From Stenotrophomonas indicatrix (GTDB lineage Bacteria > Pseudomonadota > Gammaproteobacteria > Xanthomonadales > Xanthomonadaceae): 64,000 nt of DNA. Both the position numbers and the translations under genes were made by a program. The stretch lies in the NCBI RefSeq assembly GCF_002750975.1, contig NZ_PEJS01000001.1:558001-622000 (forward strand), in the 5' to 3' direction. Below the pieces are notes generated by a model. The model was not told where the DNA came from. It saw nothing but the letters and a program-made list of their open reading frames with translations, and did no database searches. Of the stretch, positions 52,201 to 60,138 are shown piece by piece (the stretch's first letter is position 1; each line of letters starts with the position of its first letter).

Positions 52201-55200
52201 CGGCGGCACCGGTGGACTGATCAAGGAGGGCACCGGTACCGAAACATTGACCGGCACCAACACCTTCACGGGCGGCACCACCATCAACGCCGGCACGCTG
52301 GCGATCGGCGCCGGTGGCAGCCTGGCCGCTACCGGCGCAGTGAACCTGGCCAACGCCGGTACCGGTTTTGACATCTCCAGCGGTGGCAACCAGGCCATCG
52401 GTACATTGTCCGGCGTCGCCGGCAGCACGATCAGCCTTGGCGGCAACACACTGACCACCAACGCAGCGGGCAACAGCACCTTTGCCGGGGACATCAGTGG
52501 CGCCGGTGGCCTGGTCAAGAACGGTGCCGGCGTGCTCGGCCTCACCGGCAACAACACCTTCGGTGGCGGAGTGGCGCTCAATGCCGGTGGTCTGTCGCTG
52601 GGCAGCAGTGGTGCCCTGGGCACCGGCACGCTGACCGTAGGCGGTGACGCCACGCTGGACGGCAGTGTGCCGCTGACCCTGGCCAACAACGTGCAGCTGG
52701 CAAGCGGCACGTTGACCCTGCTGGGGGGCACGCCGCTGACGCTGGACGGTGACATCGCCGGCAGTGGCAGCCTGCTCAAGGATGGTGCGGCGACGGTGAC
52801 CCTGGGCGGTGCCAGCAGCTACACCGGCACCACGACGATCAACAGCGGCACCCTGGCGGTCGCCGCCGGTGGCAGCCTGTCCTCGGCCAGCACGGTGAAC
52901 CTGGCCGGCGCCGGAACGCTGGACATCAGTGCGGCCGGCAACCAGGCCATTGGTGGCCTGGCCGGTGTTGCCAGCGGCAACGTGGTGCTCGGCGGTTCCA
53001 CCCTGACCACCGGCGGCAGCAATGCCAGCACCACCTTCGGTGGCACCATCGGTGGCAGCGGTGGCCTGGTGCAGACCGGCACCGGCACGTTGACCCTGAC
53101 CGGCAACAACACCTACACCGGTGGCACCACCATCAACGGTGGCAGCACCTTGCAGATCGGCAATGGCGGCGCGACCGGTGCGATCGTCGGCGACGTGACC
53201 AACAACGGCGCACTGGTGGTCAACCTGTCGGGCAACACGACGCTCGGTGGCACCGTCAGCGGCAGCGGTGGCCTGACCCAGGCCGGCAGCGGCACGCTGA
53301 CGCTGACCGGCAACAATACCTATACCGGCGGCACCACCATCAATACCGGTGGCACCCTGCAGGTGGGCAATGGTGGTGCAACGGGGTCGATCATCGGCGA
53401 CGTCGGCAACAACGGCAGCCTGGTGTTCAACGTGGGTGGCAACACTACGCTCGCGGGCGTGGTCAGCGGCAGCGGCGGTCTGACCCAGGCCGGTGCCGGT
53501 ACGCTGACCCTGACCGGCAACAACACCTACACCGGCGGTACCACCATCAACACCGGCGGTACGTTGCAGGTGGGCAATGGTGGCGCCACGGGTGCGATCA
53601 CCGGCAACGTCAGCAACAACGGCAGCCTGGTGTTCAACGTCGGCGGCAATACCACGCTTGGTGGCGTGGTCAGTGGCAGCGGCGGGTTGACCCAGGCCGG
53701 CAGCGGCACGCTGGTCCTTACCGGCAACAACACCTATACCGGTGGCACCACGATCAACACCGGCGGTACCGTGCAGATCGGCAACGGCGGCGCCAGCGGC
53801 GCGGTCACCGGCAACATCACCAACAACGGTGGCCTGGTGGTCAACACCGGAAGCACCACCACGCTGGGTGGCAGCATCAGTGGCGCGGGCAGCATCGTGC
53901 AGGCCGGCCCTGGCCTGCTCAACCTGGGCGGCAACAGTGGCGGATTCACCGGTACCGGTCAGGTCACCGGTGGTGGCCTGAATGTCACCGGCACCGTCGG
54001 TGGCCAATGGACCATCGGCAGCGGCACCACGTTGTCGGGTACCGGCACCATCGGCGGCAGCGCTGGCGGCGTCACCGTGAGCAGCGGCGGTGTGCTGTCG
54101 CCGGGCAACGGCCCGGGCAATGGCAGCAGTGGCGGCAACGGTACGGGCGCGATCACCGTGGGCGGCAACCTGACCCTGGCACCGGGCAGCACGCTGTCGG
54201 TCGACCTGGGCGCTACCGGCAGTGACGTGGTGCAGGTGGGCGGCAGCGCGAACATCGGTGGTGCATCGGTGGTGGTCAATGCCATCGACCCGAACACCAG
54301 CTACCAGCAGGGCCAGCAGTACACGATCATCAACGCAGGCGGCGGCGTCAGCGGGCAGTTCGTGCCCCCCACCACCACCTCGGCGTTCCTCTCACTGAGC
54401 CCGGTCTACACAGCGAATGCCGCGCAGCTGAAGATCGATGTGAAGCAGACAGCGGCCTTCGTCACGGCTGCGCAGACCCGCAACCAGCTGGGCGTGGCAT
54501 CGGCGCTGGACAGCCTGCCGCAGACCGGCGCGGCGCTGGGCCTGTACAACACGCTGCTGGCCTACGACACCGCCACCGCGCGCAACGCGTTCAACCAGCT
54601 CTCCGGTGAAGTGCATGCAGCCAGCCGTGCAGTGCTGCTGTACGACAACTACCTGGAAGAGGGCATCCGCCAGCGTCTTGGCAGCGAGCTGCCGACGGTG
54701 CGTGGCGAGCGTGCTTCGGCATGGCTGGCGGGTAGCGGCAAGGTGTTCAAGCAGGACGGCGATGGCAACGGTGACGAGATCCGTGCCAACCGCAATGCAC
54801 TGATGGCCGGCGTCGATTGGAAGCTCGGCGAGCATGTGGTGCTGGGGGCGGCGGCGGGCAGCGAGCGGCTGGATACGCGGCTGTACGATCGCCAGTCGCG
54901 TGCACGCCTGCGTGGCAACACCTATGGACTGTATGCGCAGGGCGAGTGGAACAACGGACTTGCGGTCGGTGGCAGTGTGTCGCGCGGCGATTACCGCACG
55001 CGCACCACGCGTGAAGTGCCGCTGCTGGCACAGACGCTGCACAGCCGCCAGGATTCGGATGTCACCATCGCCCAGATCGAAGGCAGCTGGACCTGGACCC
55101 ATGGCAGGGCGCAACTGCAACCGTATGTGCAGTTCACCAAGCACTGGGTGGACAGCGATCGCGCGGTGGAGCAGGGCGGCAGCGCGGCGCTGGTACTGGA

Positions 55201-55534
55201 GGGTGGCAAGGACACGCTCAATGTCAGCACCGTCGGCGTACGCGGCCGCTGGGATGTGGGCAGCGGCGAGCGCTATCCGGCACAGCTGACGGTCGGGCTG
55301 GGCTGGCAGCATGCGTCCGGTGACACCGACGTGGCCAGCCGGCAGAGCTTCGCCGTCGGTGGCACGGCGTTCGATGCCTACAGTGCCGTGATGGCGCGCA
55401 ACGCACTGGTCAGCCAGGTCGGTGTGGCCGTCGGCCTGGGACGCAGCAGCCAGCTGTCGCTGTTCGTGCAGGGCCAGCATGGCGACGGTCGCAACGATAT
55501 CGGTGGCCAGTTGAACCTGCGCGTCGGGTTCTGA
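46271..55534 (+). CDS. Giant type V autotransporter adhesin with beta-strand repeats
   Basis: This 3087-residue protein is the largest gene here. Residues 1-24 form an extended signal peptide region (ESPR: MNRIYRLVFNRALGVMQVAS), and a classical signal core follows (RLALALTATLASGSAFA, cleaved near 60). The passenger (about 61-2790) is almost wholly Gly/Asn/Thr/Leu-rich repeats of the passenger-associated transport type, with cores such as GSGTLTLTGNNTYTGGTTIN and NAGTLALGAGGSL. They should form a long beta-helix. The last ~270 residues (from about 2816) are an autotransporter barrel ending in LNLRVGF. It is expected at the cell surface in adhesion, biofilm or aggregation. Near its 3' end, four 207-bp units are almost identical. 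No frameshift is seen. Confidence 0.92.
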   Translation: MNRIYRLVFNRALGVMQVASEITENPTGGGKSAGRHLPGLKAHRLALALTATLASGSAFAACTTAGAVITCDGATDQNNLSSTANGVTLNIATGAVLSVPPVLGGTAVTLSGNGITVNNQGTIDPTINGGLSLAAAGMVLGNNTAGGNTINVNNQAGGSIKGLVNIGSILGFGGQALVTQNAAGGVTNITNDGTVDMSILGAGLFTTADAAAIVSYGGAQTNLTNSGSITGRIGLGGSTAGNHVINAGSITGSVHLGNSTTTGNTFTAVSGSSVNRGVLATGIAGVLGTVGVNLAAAGIVDGGTGASDRLLLQNSASGPGAGTGGTVTNLVWGNYTGFENLTVNSGTWNLQGAWTGTSATINDGLVNFNNAASFGTGIFNVNGGAIAASAGGLTLANSFALNTGRLTLGGTNPFSLSGVLSGAGGLTVTNTGVVTLGGANLFGGGVNLNAGGLLLGNAGALGSGNLTVGGAASLDTSGAFNLANNIVVNGGGSLNLVGTNALTLNGALSGAGNLVKNGAGTLTLGGANTLTGNVSIAGGALALGAGGSLSPTAAISLTAGTSLDLTAAANQTVGSLSGLGGTVSLGTRTLTLGGLGNTSFAGNFTGTTGGLVKVGTGVQTLSGSNSLTGGFALNGGGLLLGNNGALGTGVLSVGGEVTLDGTTAALTLANDITLGAGGSLALQGGQPVVLNGVISGVGNIGKNGASLLTLNGTNTFSGGLVVNGGGLLLGNSSALGTGLLDINNAATLDTSSALTLGNDVIIGAAGSLNVLGGNALTLGGAISGGGGLIKSGASTLTLNGANTFTGGLNVAAGTVALGSGGSLAATGAVSLSGVGAALDLSLGGSQTIGALSGVAGSTVALGGNTLTFGSAADQVFAGVISGVGGGLVKNGSGVQTLTGANTFTGGVALNAGGLLLGNSGALGTGALSVNGAATLDGSSALTLGNAVNLGAALTLGGSNNITLTGDISGVGSLTKNGASLLTLNGTNGFSGGLNLNAGSVLLGSSAAAGTGALNIGGNVSLDAAVALNLSNNVALGTGAILTLPGSQNITLGGVVSGDGGLTKSGATVLTLNGANTFGGGLNLAGGGLLLGNSGALGTGALNVAANASLDNSIALDLTNAVNLGAGSALTLIGSNALTLDGVISGTGSLVKNGAGTLTLGNANGFSGGLALNGGNLQLGNAGALGTGALNVGGNATLDTAAAYTVGNAINLASGTTLALQGSNALTLGGVVSGNGALVKNGAATLTLANANTYVGSTTINAGTLALGAGGSLAVGGDVTLGGAGAGFDISAATGNQTIGALNGVVGSTVALGGNSLTFGTAADAVFDGVISGGGGLVKVGAGLQTLSAANTFGGGVSLNAGGLLLGNDAALGSGALTVGGAATLDTSLAATLVNNIALNAGLTVLGSNALTLNGVISGTGSLTKNGAATLTLNGVNTYTGGTNVNAGTLALGAGASLAASGIVNLATGATLDLSAGNGAQTFGTLTGSGTVNLGANSITVGGPTNGVFSGSIAGTGGLIKEGTGTETLTGTNTFTGGTLINAGTLAIGAGGSLAATGAVTLSAPGTGFDISAAGNQTIGALNGVDGSTVALGGNTLTFGGVGNGTFDGVIGGTGGLVKNGTGIQTLGGANVFGGGVALNGGGLVVGNNAALGTGALTVGANASLDSSIAANLGNDIGLLAGATLNLLGSNALTLGGAVTGDGGLIKNGAATVTLTGSNTFTGGTVINSGTLAIGAGGSLSPTGAVNLAGTGTFDISAGGNQSVGSLAGVAGSTVSLGGNSLTLGGTTDATFNGALTGSGGLVKNGSGVQTLNGASTFGGGVTLNAGGLVVGNNAALGTGTLTVGGASTLDSSGAVTLANNMVLNAGLTVLGSNDLTLNGNLSGAGSLTKDGVATLTLNGTNTYTGGTYINAGTLALGAGASLSAGGIVNLATGATFDLSAGSGTQVFGTLIGNGTVNLGANTLTIGDATNGVFSGSIGGTGGLIKEGTGTETLTGTNTFTGGTTINAGTLAIGAGGSLAATGAVNLANAGTGFDISSGGNQAIGTLSGVAGSTISLGGNTLTTNAAGNSTFAGDISGAGGLVKNGAGVLGLTGNNTFGGGVALNAGGLSLGSSGALGTGTLTVGGDATLDGSVPLTLANNVQLASGTLTLLGGTPLTLDGDIAGSGSLLKDGAATVTLGGASSYTGTTTINSGTLAVAAGGSLSSASTVNLAGAGTLDISAAGNQAIGGLAGVASGNVVLGGSTLTTGGSNASTTFGGTIGGSGGLVQTGTGTLTLTGNNTYTGGTTINGGSTLQIGNGGATGAIVGDVTNNGALVVNLSGNTTLGGTVSGSGGLTQAGSGTLTLTGNNTYTGGTTINTGGTLQVGNGGATGSIIGDVGNNGSLVFNVGGNTTLAGVVSGSGGLTQAGAGTLTLTGNNTYTGGTTINTGGTLQVGNGGATGAITGNVSNNGSLVFNVGGNTTLGGVVSGSGGLTQAGSGTLVLTGNNTYTGGTTINTGGTVQIGNGGASGAVTGNITNNGGLVVNTGSTTTLGGSISGAGSIVQAGPGLLNLGGNSGGFTGTGQVTGGGLNVTGTVGGQWTIGSGTTLSGTGTIGGSAGGVTVSSGGVLSPGNGPGNGSSGGNGTGAITVGGNLTLAPGSTLSVDLGATGSDVVQVGGSANIGGASVVVNAIDPNTSYQQGQQYTIINAGGGVSGQFVPPTTTSAFLSLSPVYTANAAQLKIDVKQTAAFVTAAQTRNQLGVASALDSLPQTGAALGLYNTLLAYDTATARNAFNQLSGEVHAASRAVLLYDNYLEEGIRQRLGSELPTVRGERASAWLAGSGKVFKQDGDGNGDEIRANRNALMAGVDWKLGEHVVLGAAAGSERLDTRLYDRQSRARLRGNTYGLYAQGEWNNGLAVGGSVSRGDYRTRTTREVPLLAQTLHSRQDSDVTIAQIEGSWTWTHGRAQLQPYVQFTKHWVDSDRAVEQGGSAALVLEGGKDTLNVSTVGVRGRWDVGSGERYPAQLTVGLGWQHASGDTDVASRQSFAVGGTAFDAYSAVMARNALVSQVGVAVGLGRSSQLSLFVQGQHGDGRNDIGGQLNLRVGF
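53102..53929 (+). repeat. Four 207-bp tandem units within the autotransporter gene
   Basis: Units start at 53102, 53309, 53516 and 53723. Each encodes 69 residues beginning GNNTYTGGTTIN and ending with GSGTLTLT-like strands. The high DNA identity suggests recent in-frame duplication, adding whole beta-helix turns. Confidence 0.85.
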
Positions 55535-55548
55535 GCCAGCGCGTGTCT

Positions 55549-55581
55549 TCGACGGATCCACGCCATGCGTGGATCCGTCGA
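55549..55581. terminator. SMAG hairpin acting as bidirectional terminator
   Basis: A perfect 15-bp stem, TCGACGGATCCACGC, with CAT loop lies between the convergent autotransporter and acetyltransferase genes. It is an extended SMAG unit without a T-run. Confidence 0.6.
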
Positions 55582-55589
55582 GAGCCGGG

Positions 55590-56033
55590 TTACAGCACGC
55601 GCTGCATCTCCACGGCGTCGATTCCGGCGCCGTGGCCATCGGCTACCACGCGTACCACCTGGAAGCCGAGGCCGGCATAGAAACCCTGCGTGTGCTGGCT
55701 GGTGCTGAGCGTAATGCGCTGGACCGATGGGTCTGCTTCAGCCTGATGCAAGCGGGCCACTGCCAGTGCGCGTCCCAGCCCCTGTCTGTGGCGACTTCGT
55801 TCGACCATGCCCCAGCACAAGCTGGCGCTGCCATCGCCGCAGTGCCAGAGGCCGCCGCAGGCCACCACCTGGCCCTCGACCTCGATCACCTGGAAGGCGC
55901 GTGGCACGGCGTGTTCGTGCAGGAAGCGCTCGAAGTCACCCCGCTCTGCCGGTGCGAAGTAGGTGGGCACGTTGCTGTCGAAGATCGACAGGCAGGCGGT
56001 GACGTCGGTGCAGCGGTAGGGGCGGGGTGTCAT
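55590..56033 (-). CDS. GNAT-family N-acetyltransferase
   Basis: This 147-residue protein has the GNAT acetyl-CoA-binding loop in ERSRHRQGLGRALAVARL (about 78-96, R-x-x-G-x-G/A type) and the C-terminal strand pattern TLSTSQHTQGFYAGLGFQVV. The acceptor is unknown (small molecule or protein amine). It diverges from the PEP mutase family gene across 123 bp. Confidence 0.85.
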   Translation of the reverse strand: MTPRPYRCTDVTACLSIFDSNVPTYFAPAERGDFERFLHEHAVPRAFQVIEVEGQVVACGGLWHCGDGSASLCWGMVERSRHRQGLGRALAVARLHQAEADPSVQRITLSTSQHTQGFYAGLGFQVVRVVADGHGAGIDAVEMQRVL

Positions 56034-56156
56034 GAATGACTGTCATCGTGGTGGCGGGCACATTGTGCGCGAGGTCCGGACCATTGATGTCCGGATATGG
56101 CGAGCCCGGAAACCGGTCCGGACGCAGACTGCGGGTCCCCGTCATCAGGAGGTTCC

Positions 56157-56951
56157 ATGTCCAACGTTCACCAGAACTTCGTTCAACTCCATCAACGCGC
56201 TGGTCTTTATGTGCTGCCCAACGTATGGGATGCCGGTGGCGCCCGCCTGGTCCAGCAGCTGGGAGCTGTCGCGGTGGGAACATCGAGTGCTGCCATGGCG
56301 TGGTCCTGCGGCTATGCCGATGGCGGTGCGCTGCCGGATACCGCGCTGCTGCAGCGGGTTTCAGAAATTGTTGGTGTGACCTCGCTGCCGGTCACGGTCG
56401 ATATCGAGGACGGTTACAGCGATGTCCCCGATGCGGTCGCTGAGCGGGTGCTGCGCCTGGTGGAGGCGGGTGCGGTAGGGATCAACATCGAAGACGGTGC
56501 CGGCAGCCCTGCGGCGCTGGTGGGCAAGATCACCGCCATCCGTTCGGCGCTGGGCGGCCGATCGCTGTTCATCAATGCGCGCACCGATGTGTATCTGCGC
56601 GGCCTGGCCGAAGGGGACGAGGCGGTGGGGATGAGCATCGATCGGCTGCAGGCCTATGCACGTGCCGGTGCCGACGGCGGCTTCGTGCCCGGGCTTCGCG
56701 CGCTGGACGAGGCTGCTGCGGTTGCCGGCGGCGTGTCGCTGCCTCTCAACCTGATGTGGCTGCCAGGGATGGCGCCGTTTGCTGCGCTGTCTCAGGCCGG
56801 CGTGCGGCGGCTGAGCGCGGGCCCGGCCTTGTTCATGCATGCATGGGCGGCGATGGCTGCGGCAACCACGGATTTTCTCGGCGGTGTGATGACGATGCCC
56901 GAGGGCGCACCAGGCTATGCGGCCTTGAACCAGCTGTTCAGCGACAGGTGA
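56157..56951 (+). CDS. Isocitrate lyase/PEP mutase family protein
   Basis: This 264-residue TIM-barrel protein has the family features: LYVLPNVWDAGGARLVQQLG at the start, PVTVDIEDGYSD (metal-binding DxExG region), GINIEDGAG, and LFINARTDVYLRG. Members cleave or rearrange C-C or P-C bonds (isocitrate lyase, methylisocitrate lyase, PEP mutase, oxaloacetate hydrolase). The KKCGH-type loop of isocitrate lyases is absent, so a lyase or hydrolase on a small oxo-acid is likelier. The start ATG 56157 follows AGGAGG. It stands alone. Confidence 0.82.
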   Translation: MSNVHQNFVQLHQRAGLYVLPNVWDAGGARLVQQLGAVAVGTSSAAMAWSCGYADGGALPDTALLQRVSEIVGVTSLPVTVDIEDGYSDVPDAVAERVLRLVEAGAVGINIEDGAGSPAALVGKITAIRSALGGRSLFINARTDVYLRGLAEGDEAVGMSIDRLQAYARAGADGGFVPGLRALDEAAAVAGGVSLPLNLMWLPGMAPFAALSQAGVRRLSAGPALFMHAWAAMAAATTDFLGGVMTMPEGAPGYAALNQLFSDR

Positions 56952-57016
56952 GGGCGCCAAGGCGGGGCGCGCCGACAGGCTCGACCAAGGGCGGGTAGTC
57001 GATGCGACCGGGCCGA

Positions 57017-57198
57017 GGCATCCACGCATGGCGTGGATCTGCTGCCGTATCTGCAGGAACAAGCCCCTCTGTTGAGGGGCTGCCCCGACAGCGGCGGGGA
57101 GAGGCCGGCGAAGGGAGGGGCCCGACCGTTGCGCAGCAACGTTTGGGGGCGAAGCGTGCGGAACGCGCGTCGCGTCCCCAGCCAGATGAATAAAAAAG
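57017..57198 (+). repeat. tRNA-associated composite repeat, upstream copy
   Basis: Order: SMAG ATCCACGCATGGCGTGGAT, hairpin AGCCCCTC/GAGGGGCT, GCCCCGAC...GGGGAGAGG, GGGAGGGGCCC, hairpin CGTTGC/GCAACG, GGGGGCG, a second hairpin, and the end GCGTCCCCAGCCAGATGAAT, which is a tRNA-Ser tail copy. It is about 93% like the next copy at a 230-bp offset. Confidence 0.75.
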
Positions 57199-57246
57199 GT
57201 CTGCTGTCCGGCTCTACCCCTGCGGGCCGTCAAAGCCGGGCGGGCG

Positions 57247-57427
57247 CGCATCCACGCATGGCGTGGATCTACTGCCGTATCTGGGGGAACAAGCCCCTCT
57301 GTTGAGGGGCTGCCCCGACAGGGGCGGGGAGAGGCAGGCGAAGGGAGGGGCCCGAACGTTGCGCAGCAACGTTTGGGGCGAAGCGCGCGCAGCGCACTTC
57401 GCGTCCCCAGCCAGATAAATAAAAAAG
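57247..57427 (+). repeat. tRNA-associated composite repeat, copy next to tRNA-Ser(GGA)
   Basis: This has the same module order as the copy at 57017. It ends GCGTCCCCAGCCAGATAAAT and continues into the left arm of the tRNA-Ser terminator. The GCCAG segment matches the 3' end of tRNA-Ser plus its flank. Confidence 0.75.
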
Positions 57428-57462
57428 GCCGCCCGAAGGGCAGCCTTTTTTATTTATCTGGC
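57410..57462 (-). terminator. Over-long palindromic terminator of tRNA-Ser(GGA)
   Basis: Arms GCCAGATAAATAAAAAAGGC and its complement enclose CGCCC/GGGCA around a GAA loop. The arm on the tRNA side includes the tRNA's own terminal CCA. It mirrors the terminator of tRNA-Ser(CGA). Confidence 0.87.
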
Positions 57463-57551
57463 GGAGAGAGGGGGATTCGAACCCCCGAAGCGCGGTTTAG
57501 ACGCTTACACACTTTCCAGGCGTGCTCCTTCAACCACTCGGACACCTCTCC
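57459..57551 (-). tRNA. tRNA-Ser(GGA)
   Basis: This 93-nt class II tRNA on the minus strand has acceptor GGAGAGG paired with a CTCTCTCC-type 3' strand, anticodon GGA in loop CTGGAAA, a long variable arm and encoded CCA. Confidence 0.95.
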
Positions 57552-57691
57552 GGATCCCTGCCATCGGCAAACGCCTCAGCAGGGGCGCAGATTCTAGCGG
57601 GCGCAGCGGCAGGACACAAGCACTGGTTTGCAGGGCGAGAGGGCTGGACAGGCGTGGCACAATGGAACATCCGATGGAAGACGGTGGCCTG

Positions 57692-59770
57692 ATGTCCTAT
57701 CTCGTCCTTGCCCGCAAGTGGCGTCCGAAGCGTTTTGCCGAGCTGGTGGGCCAGGAACACGTGGTCCGTGCGCTCAGCAATGCGCTCGACAGCGGCCGGG
57801 TCCACCATGCGTTCCTGTTCACCGGTACCCGCGGCGTGGGCAAGACCACGATCGCGCGCATCTTCGCCAAGTCGCTGAACTGCGAGCAGGGCACCAGTGC
57901 CGATCCCTGCGGCCAGTGTGCGGCCTGCCTGGACATCGACGCCGGTCGCTACATCGACCTGCTGGAAATCGATGCCGCGTCCAACACAGGCGTGGACGAT
58001 GTGCGCGAAGTGATCGAGAACGCCCAGTACATGCCCTCGCGTGGCAAGTACAAGGTGTACCTGATCGACGAAGTGCACATGCTGTCCAAGGCTGCGTTCA
58101 ATGCGCTGCTGAAGACGCTGGAAGAGCCGCCGGAGCATGTGAAGTTCCTGCTGGCCACCACCGACCCGCAGAAGCTGCCGGTCACCGTGCTCAGCCGCTG
58201 CCTGCAGTTCAACCTCAAGCGCCTGGATGAAGATCAGATCCAGGGGCAGATGACCCGCATCCTCGCCGCCGAGGAGATCGAGTCGGACCCGACCGCCATC
58301 GTGCAGCTGGCCAAGGCTGCCGACGGCAGCCTGCGTGACGGCCTGTCGCTGCTCGACCAGGCCATTGCCTATGCCGGCGGTGCGCTGCGTGAGGACGTGG
58401 TGCGCACCATGCTGGGCACGGTCGACCGCACCCAGGTGGCCGCCATGCTCGATGCCCTGGCCGAGGGCGATGGCCCGCGCCTGCTGCAGGTGGTGGCAGC
58501 ACTGGCCGAGTTCTCGCCGGACTGGAGCGGGGTGCTCGATGCGCTGGCCGAGGGCCTGCACCGCATCCAGGTGCAGCAACTGGTGCCGGGCGCGTCCGCC
58601 GCTGCCGAGGGATTGGATGCCAGCGTGTTTGCTGAACGCCTGCGCCCGGAAGTGGTCCAGCTCTGGTATCAGATGGCCCTGAATGGTCGTCGCGATCTGC
58701 CATTGGCGCCGAGCCCGCGCGCCGGCTTTGAAATGGCCGTGCTGCGCATGCTGGCGTTCCGCCCTGCGGCTGCCGTGCCGTCGGTGCCGCGTACTCCGGA
58801 ATCCTCCGGTGGCAGCGCACCGACCGGTACGGGCCAGACCGGGGGCGGCCTTGCTGGCAGCCACGAAGGAGCTGCACCGGCCGCTGCTGCGGCACCAGAA
58901 GCCGCAGCGGCCACCCAGGCAATTGCGGTACCCGTGTCGGCGGAGGCAACCGCGCAGACGCCGAACCCGGCGCCACAGCGCGAACCCGAGCCGGAGCCCG
59001 AGCCGTCCCCGGAACCAGATCCGACCCCGGAACCTGAACCGGCTCCGATCGAGGAACCCGGATCCCCGCTGCCGATGAAGGCGCAGTTGGCTCCCGAGGC
59101 GGCCACGCCCAAGGCACCTGCCGAGGCAGATGACCTGCCGCCGTGGGCGACCGACGCGGCTGGCGCGCGCGATGAAGCGATGGCGGCCGAGATGGCAACG
59201 CCCGACGCGGCGATGGTCGCGCCGTGGCACGAGCCGCCGGCGCCGGCTTCACCGCCGGTTGCAGAGGCTGTTGCCGCGCCGGAGCGTTCGTTCCGTGCCG
59301 AGGGTATCGACATCGCCCCGGCACCGGTTGCGGCAAAGGAAAAAGCTTCGCCGGCAGGCAGCGTCAGTGACCTGGCCTGTGCCGAGGACTGGCTCGACCT
59401 GATCGCCAACAGTGGCCTCAGCGGTCCGTCGCGACAGCTTGCGGCCAATGCGGCCTTCATCAGTTGCCAGCATGGGGTCTTGAAACTGGGCCTTTCGCCC
59501 GGATTTGAATACCTGCGCTCCGAGCGCGCGCTGGCAGCGTTGGGCGAGGTGCTGGAAAAGTCCCTTGGCCACGCGCTGAAGATCGTGGTCGAAACCGTGG
59601 AAACCGAGCAGGTCCCGGCCGAGACCCTGCACCAGCGCGCCGACCGCCAGCGTGGCGAGCGGCAGCAGGCTGCCGAGGCCATTTTCATGGACGACCCGGA
59701 AGTCCAGCTGCTGATCCAGCAGCACGGCGCCCGGGTTGTTTCCGATTCCATCCGTTCTTTTGACGAGTAA
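57692..59770 (+). CDS. dnaX: DNA polymerase III gamma/tau subunit
   Basis: This 692-residue clamp-loader protein begins MSYLVLARKWRPKRFAELVG. It has Walker A GTRGVGKTT, zinc-binding cysteines in CEQGTSADPCGQCAACLD, EIDAASNTGVDDVRE, Walker B VYLIDEVHML, and the sensor LLATTDPQKLPVTVLSRCLQ. The region from about 360 to 580 is Ala/Pro/Glu-rich with Glu-Pro repeats (EPEPEPEPSPEP). The tail resembles the tau domain contacting DnaE and DnaB. I saw no A-AAA-AAG slippery site for a gamma form. In-frame ATGs at 57662 and 57674 are possible but less conserved. ebfC and recR follow in the usual order. Confidence 0.93.
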   Translation: MSYLVLARKWRPKRFAELVGQEHVVRALSNALDSGRVHHAFLFTGTRGVGKTTIARIFAKSLNCEQGTSADPCGQCAACLDIDAGRYIDLLEIDAASNTGVDDVREVIENAQYMPSRGKYKVYLIDEVHMLSKAAFNALLKTLEEPPEHVKFLLATTDPQKLPVTVLSRCLQFNLKRLDEDQIQGQMTRILAAEEIESDPTAIVQLAKAADGSLRDGLSLLDQAIAYAGGALREDVVRTMLGTVDRTQVAAMLDALAEGDGPRLLQVVAALAEFSPDWSGVLDALAEGLHRIQVQQLVPGASAAAEGLDASVFAERLRPEVVQLWYQMALNGRRDLPLAPSPRAGFEMAVLRMLAFRPAAAVPSVPRTPESSGGSAPTGTGQTGGGLAGSHEGAAPAAAAAPEAAAATQAIAVPVSAEATAQTPNPAPQREPEPEPEPSPEPDPTPEPEPAPIEEPGSPLPMKAQLAPEAATPKAPAEADDLPPWATDAAGARDEAMAAEMATPDAAMVAPWHEPPAPASPPVAEAVAAPERSFRAEGIDIAPAPVAAKEKASPAGSVSDLACAEDWLDLIANSGLSGPSRQLAANAAFISCQHGVLKLGLSPGFEYLRSERALAALGEVLEKSLGHALKIVVETVETEQVPAETLHQRADRQRGERQQAAEAIFMDDPEVQLLIQQHGARVVSDSIRSFDE

Positions 59771-59776
59771 GACGAC

Positions 59777-60097
59777 ATGCGCGGCAATATCGCCCAACTG
59801 ATGCAGCAGGCCCAGAAGATGCAGGAAAACCTGCAGAAGGCCCAGGAAGAAATCGCCAAGATCGAAGTGACCGGCAGCGCCGGTGGCGGCATGGTCAGCG
59901 TTACCCTGACCGGCGCCAAGGAGTGCCGCAAGGTACGCATCGATCCGTCGCTGGCCAGCGATCCGGAAATGCTGGAAGACCTGATCGCCGCCGCCTTCAA
60001 CGACGCGTCGAACAAGATCGACGCCGAGTCGAAGTCGAAGATGGGTTCGGCCACTGCCGGCATGCAGCTGCCGCCGGGCATGAAGATGCCGTTCTGA
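59777..60097 (+). CDS. ebfC: YbaB/EbfC nucleoid-associated protein
   Basis: This 106-residue protein has the YbaB pattern: [20 protein letters not shown], a helical segment, then [20 protein letters not shown] and a C-terminal helix. It binds DNA as a dimer. The gene is 6 bp after dnaX and upstream of recR, the conserved dnaX-ybaB-recR operon. Confidence 0.94.
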   Translation: MRGNIAQLMQQAQKMQENLQKAQEEIAKIEVTGSAGGGMVSVTLTGAKECRKVRIDPSLASDPEMLEDLIAAAFNDASNKIDAESKSKMGSATAGMQLPPGMKMPF

Positions 60098-60138
60098 TGT
60101 CCGGGCTGGCACCCGCACTGCCGGGTGCCATGCACTGT

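Noticed and set aside
48524..54007. An 1827-codon open frame on the minus strand within the autotransporter region
   Set aside because: It mirrors the repeats of the autotransporter and has no ribosome site or domain. The plus frame has a signal peptide, ESPR and barrel.
57692..59770. Programmed frameshift producing a gamma form of DnaX
   Set aside because: No A-AAA-AAG heptamer or similar slippery run was found at the expected domain border; only short A-runs near 59340 in an unsuitable frame.
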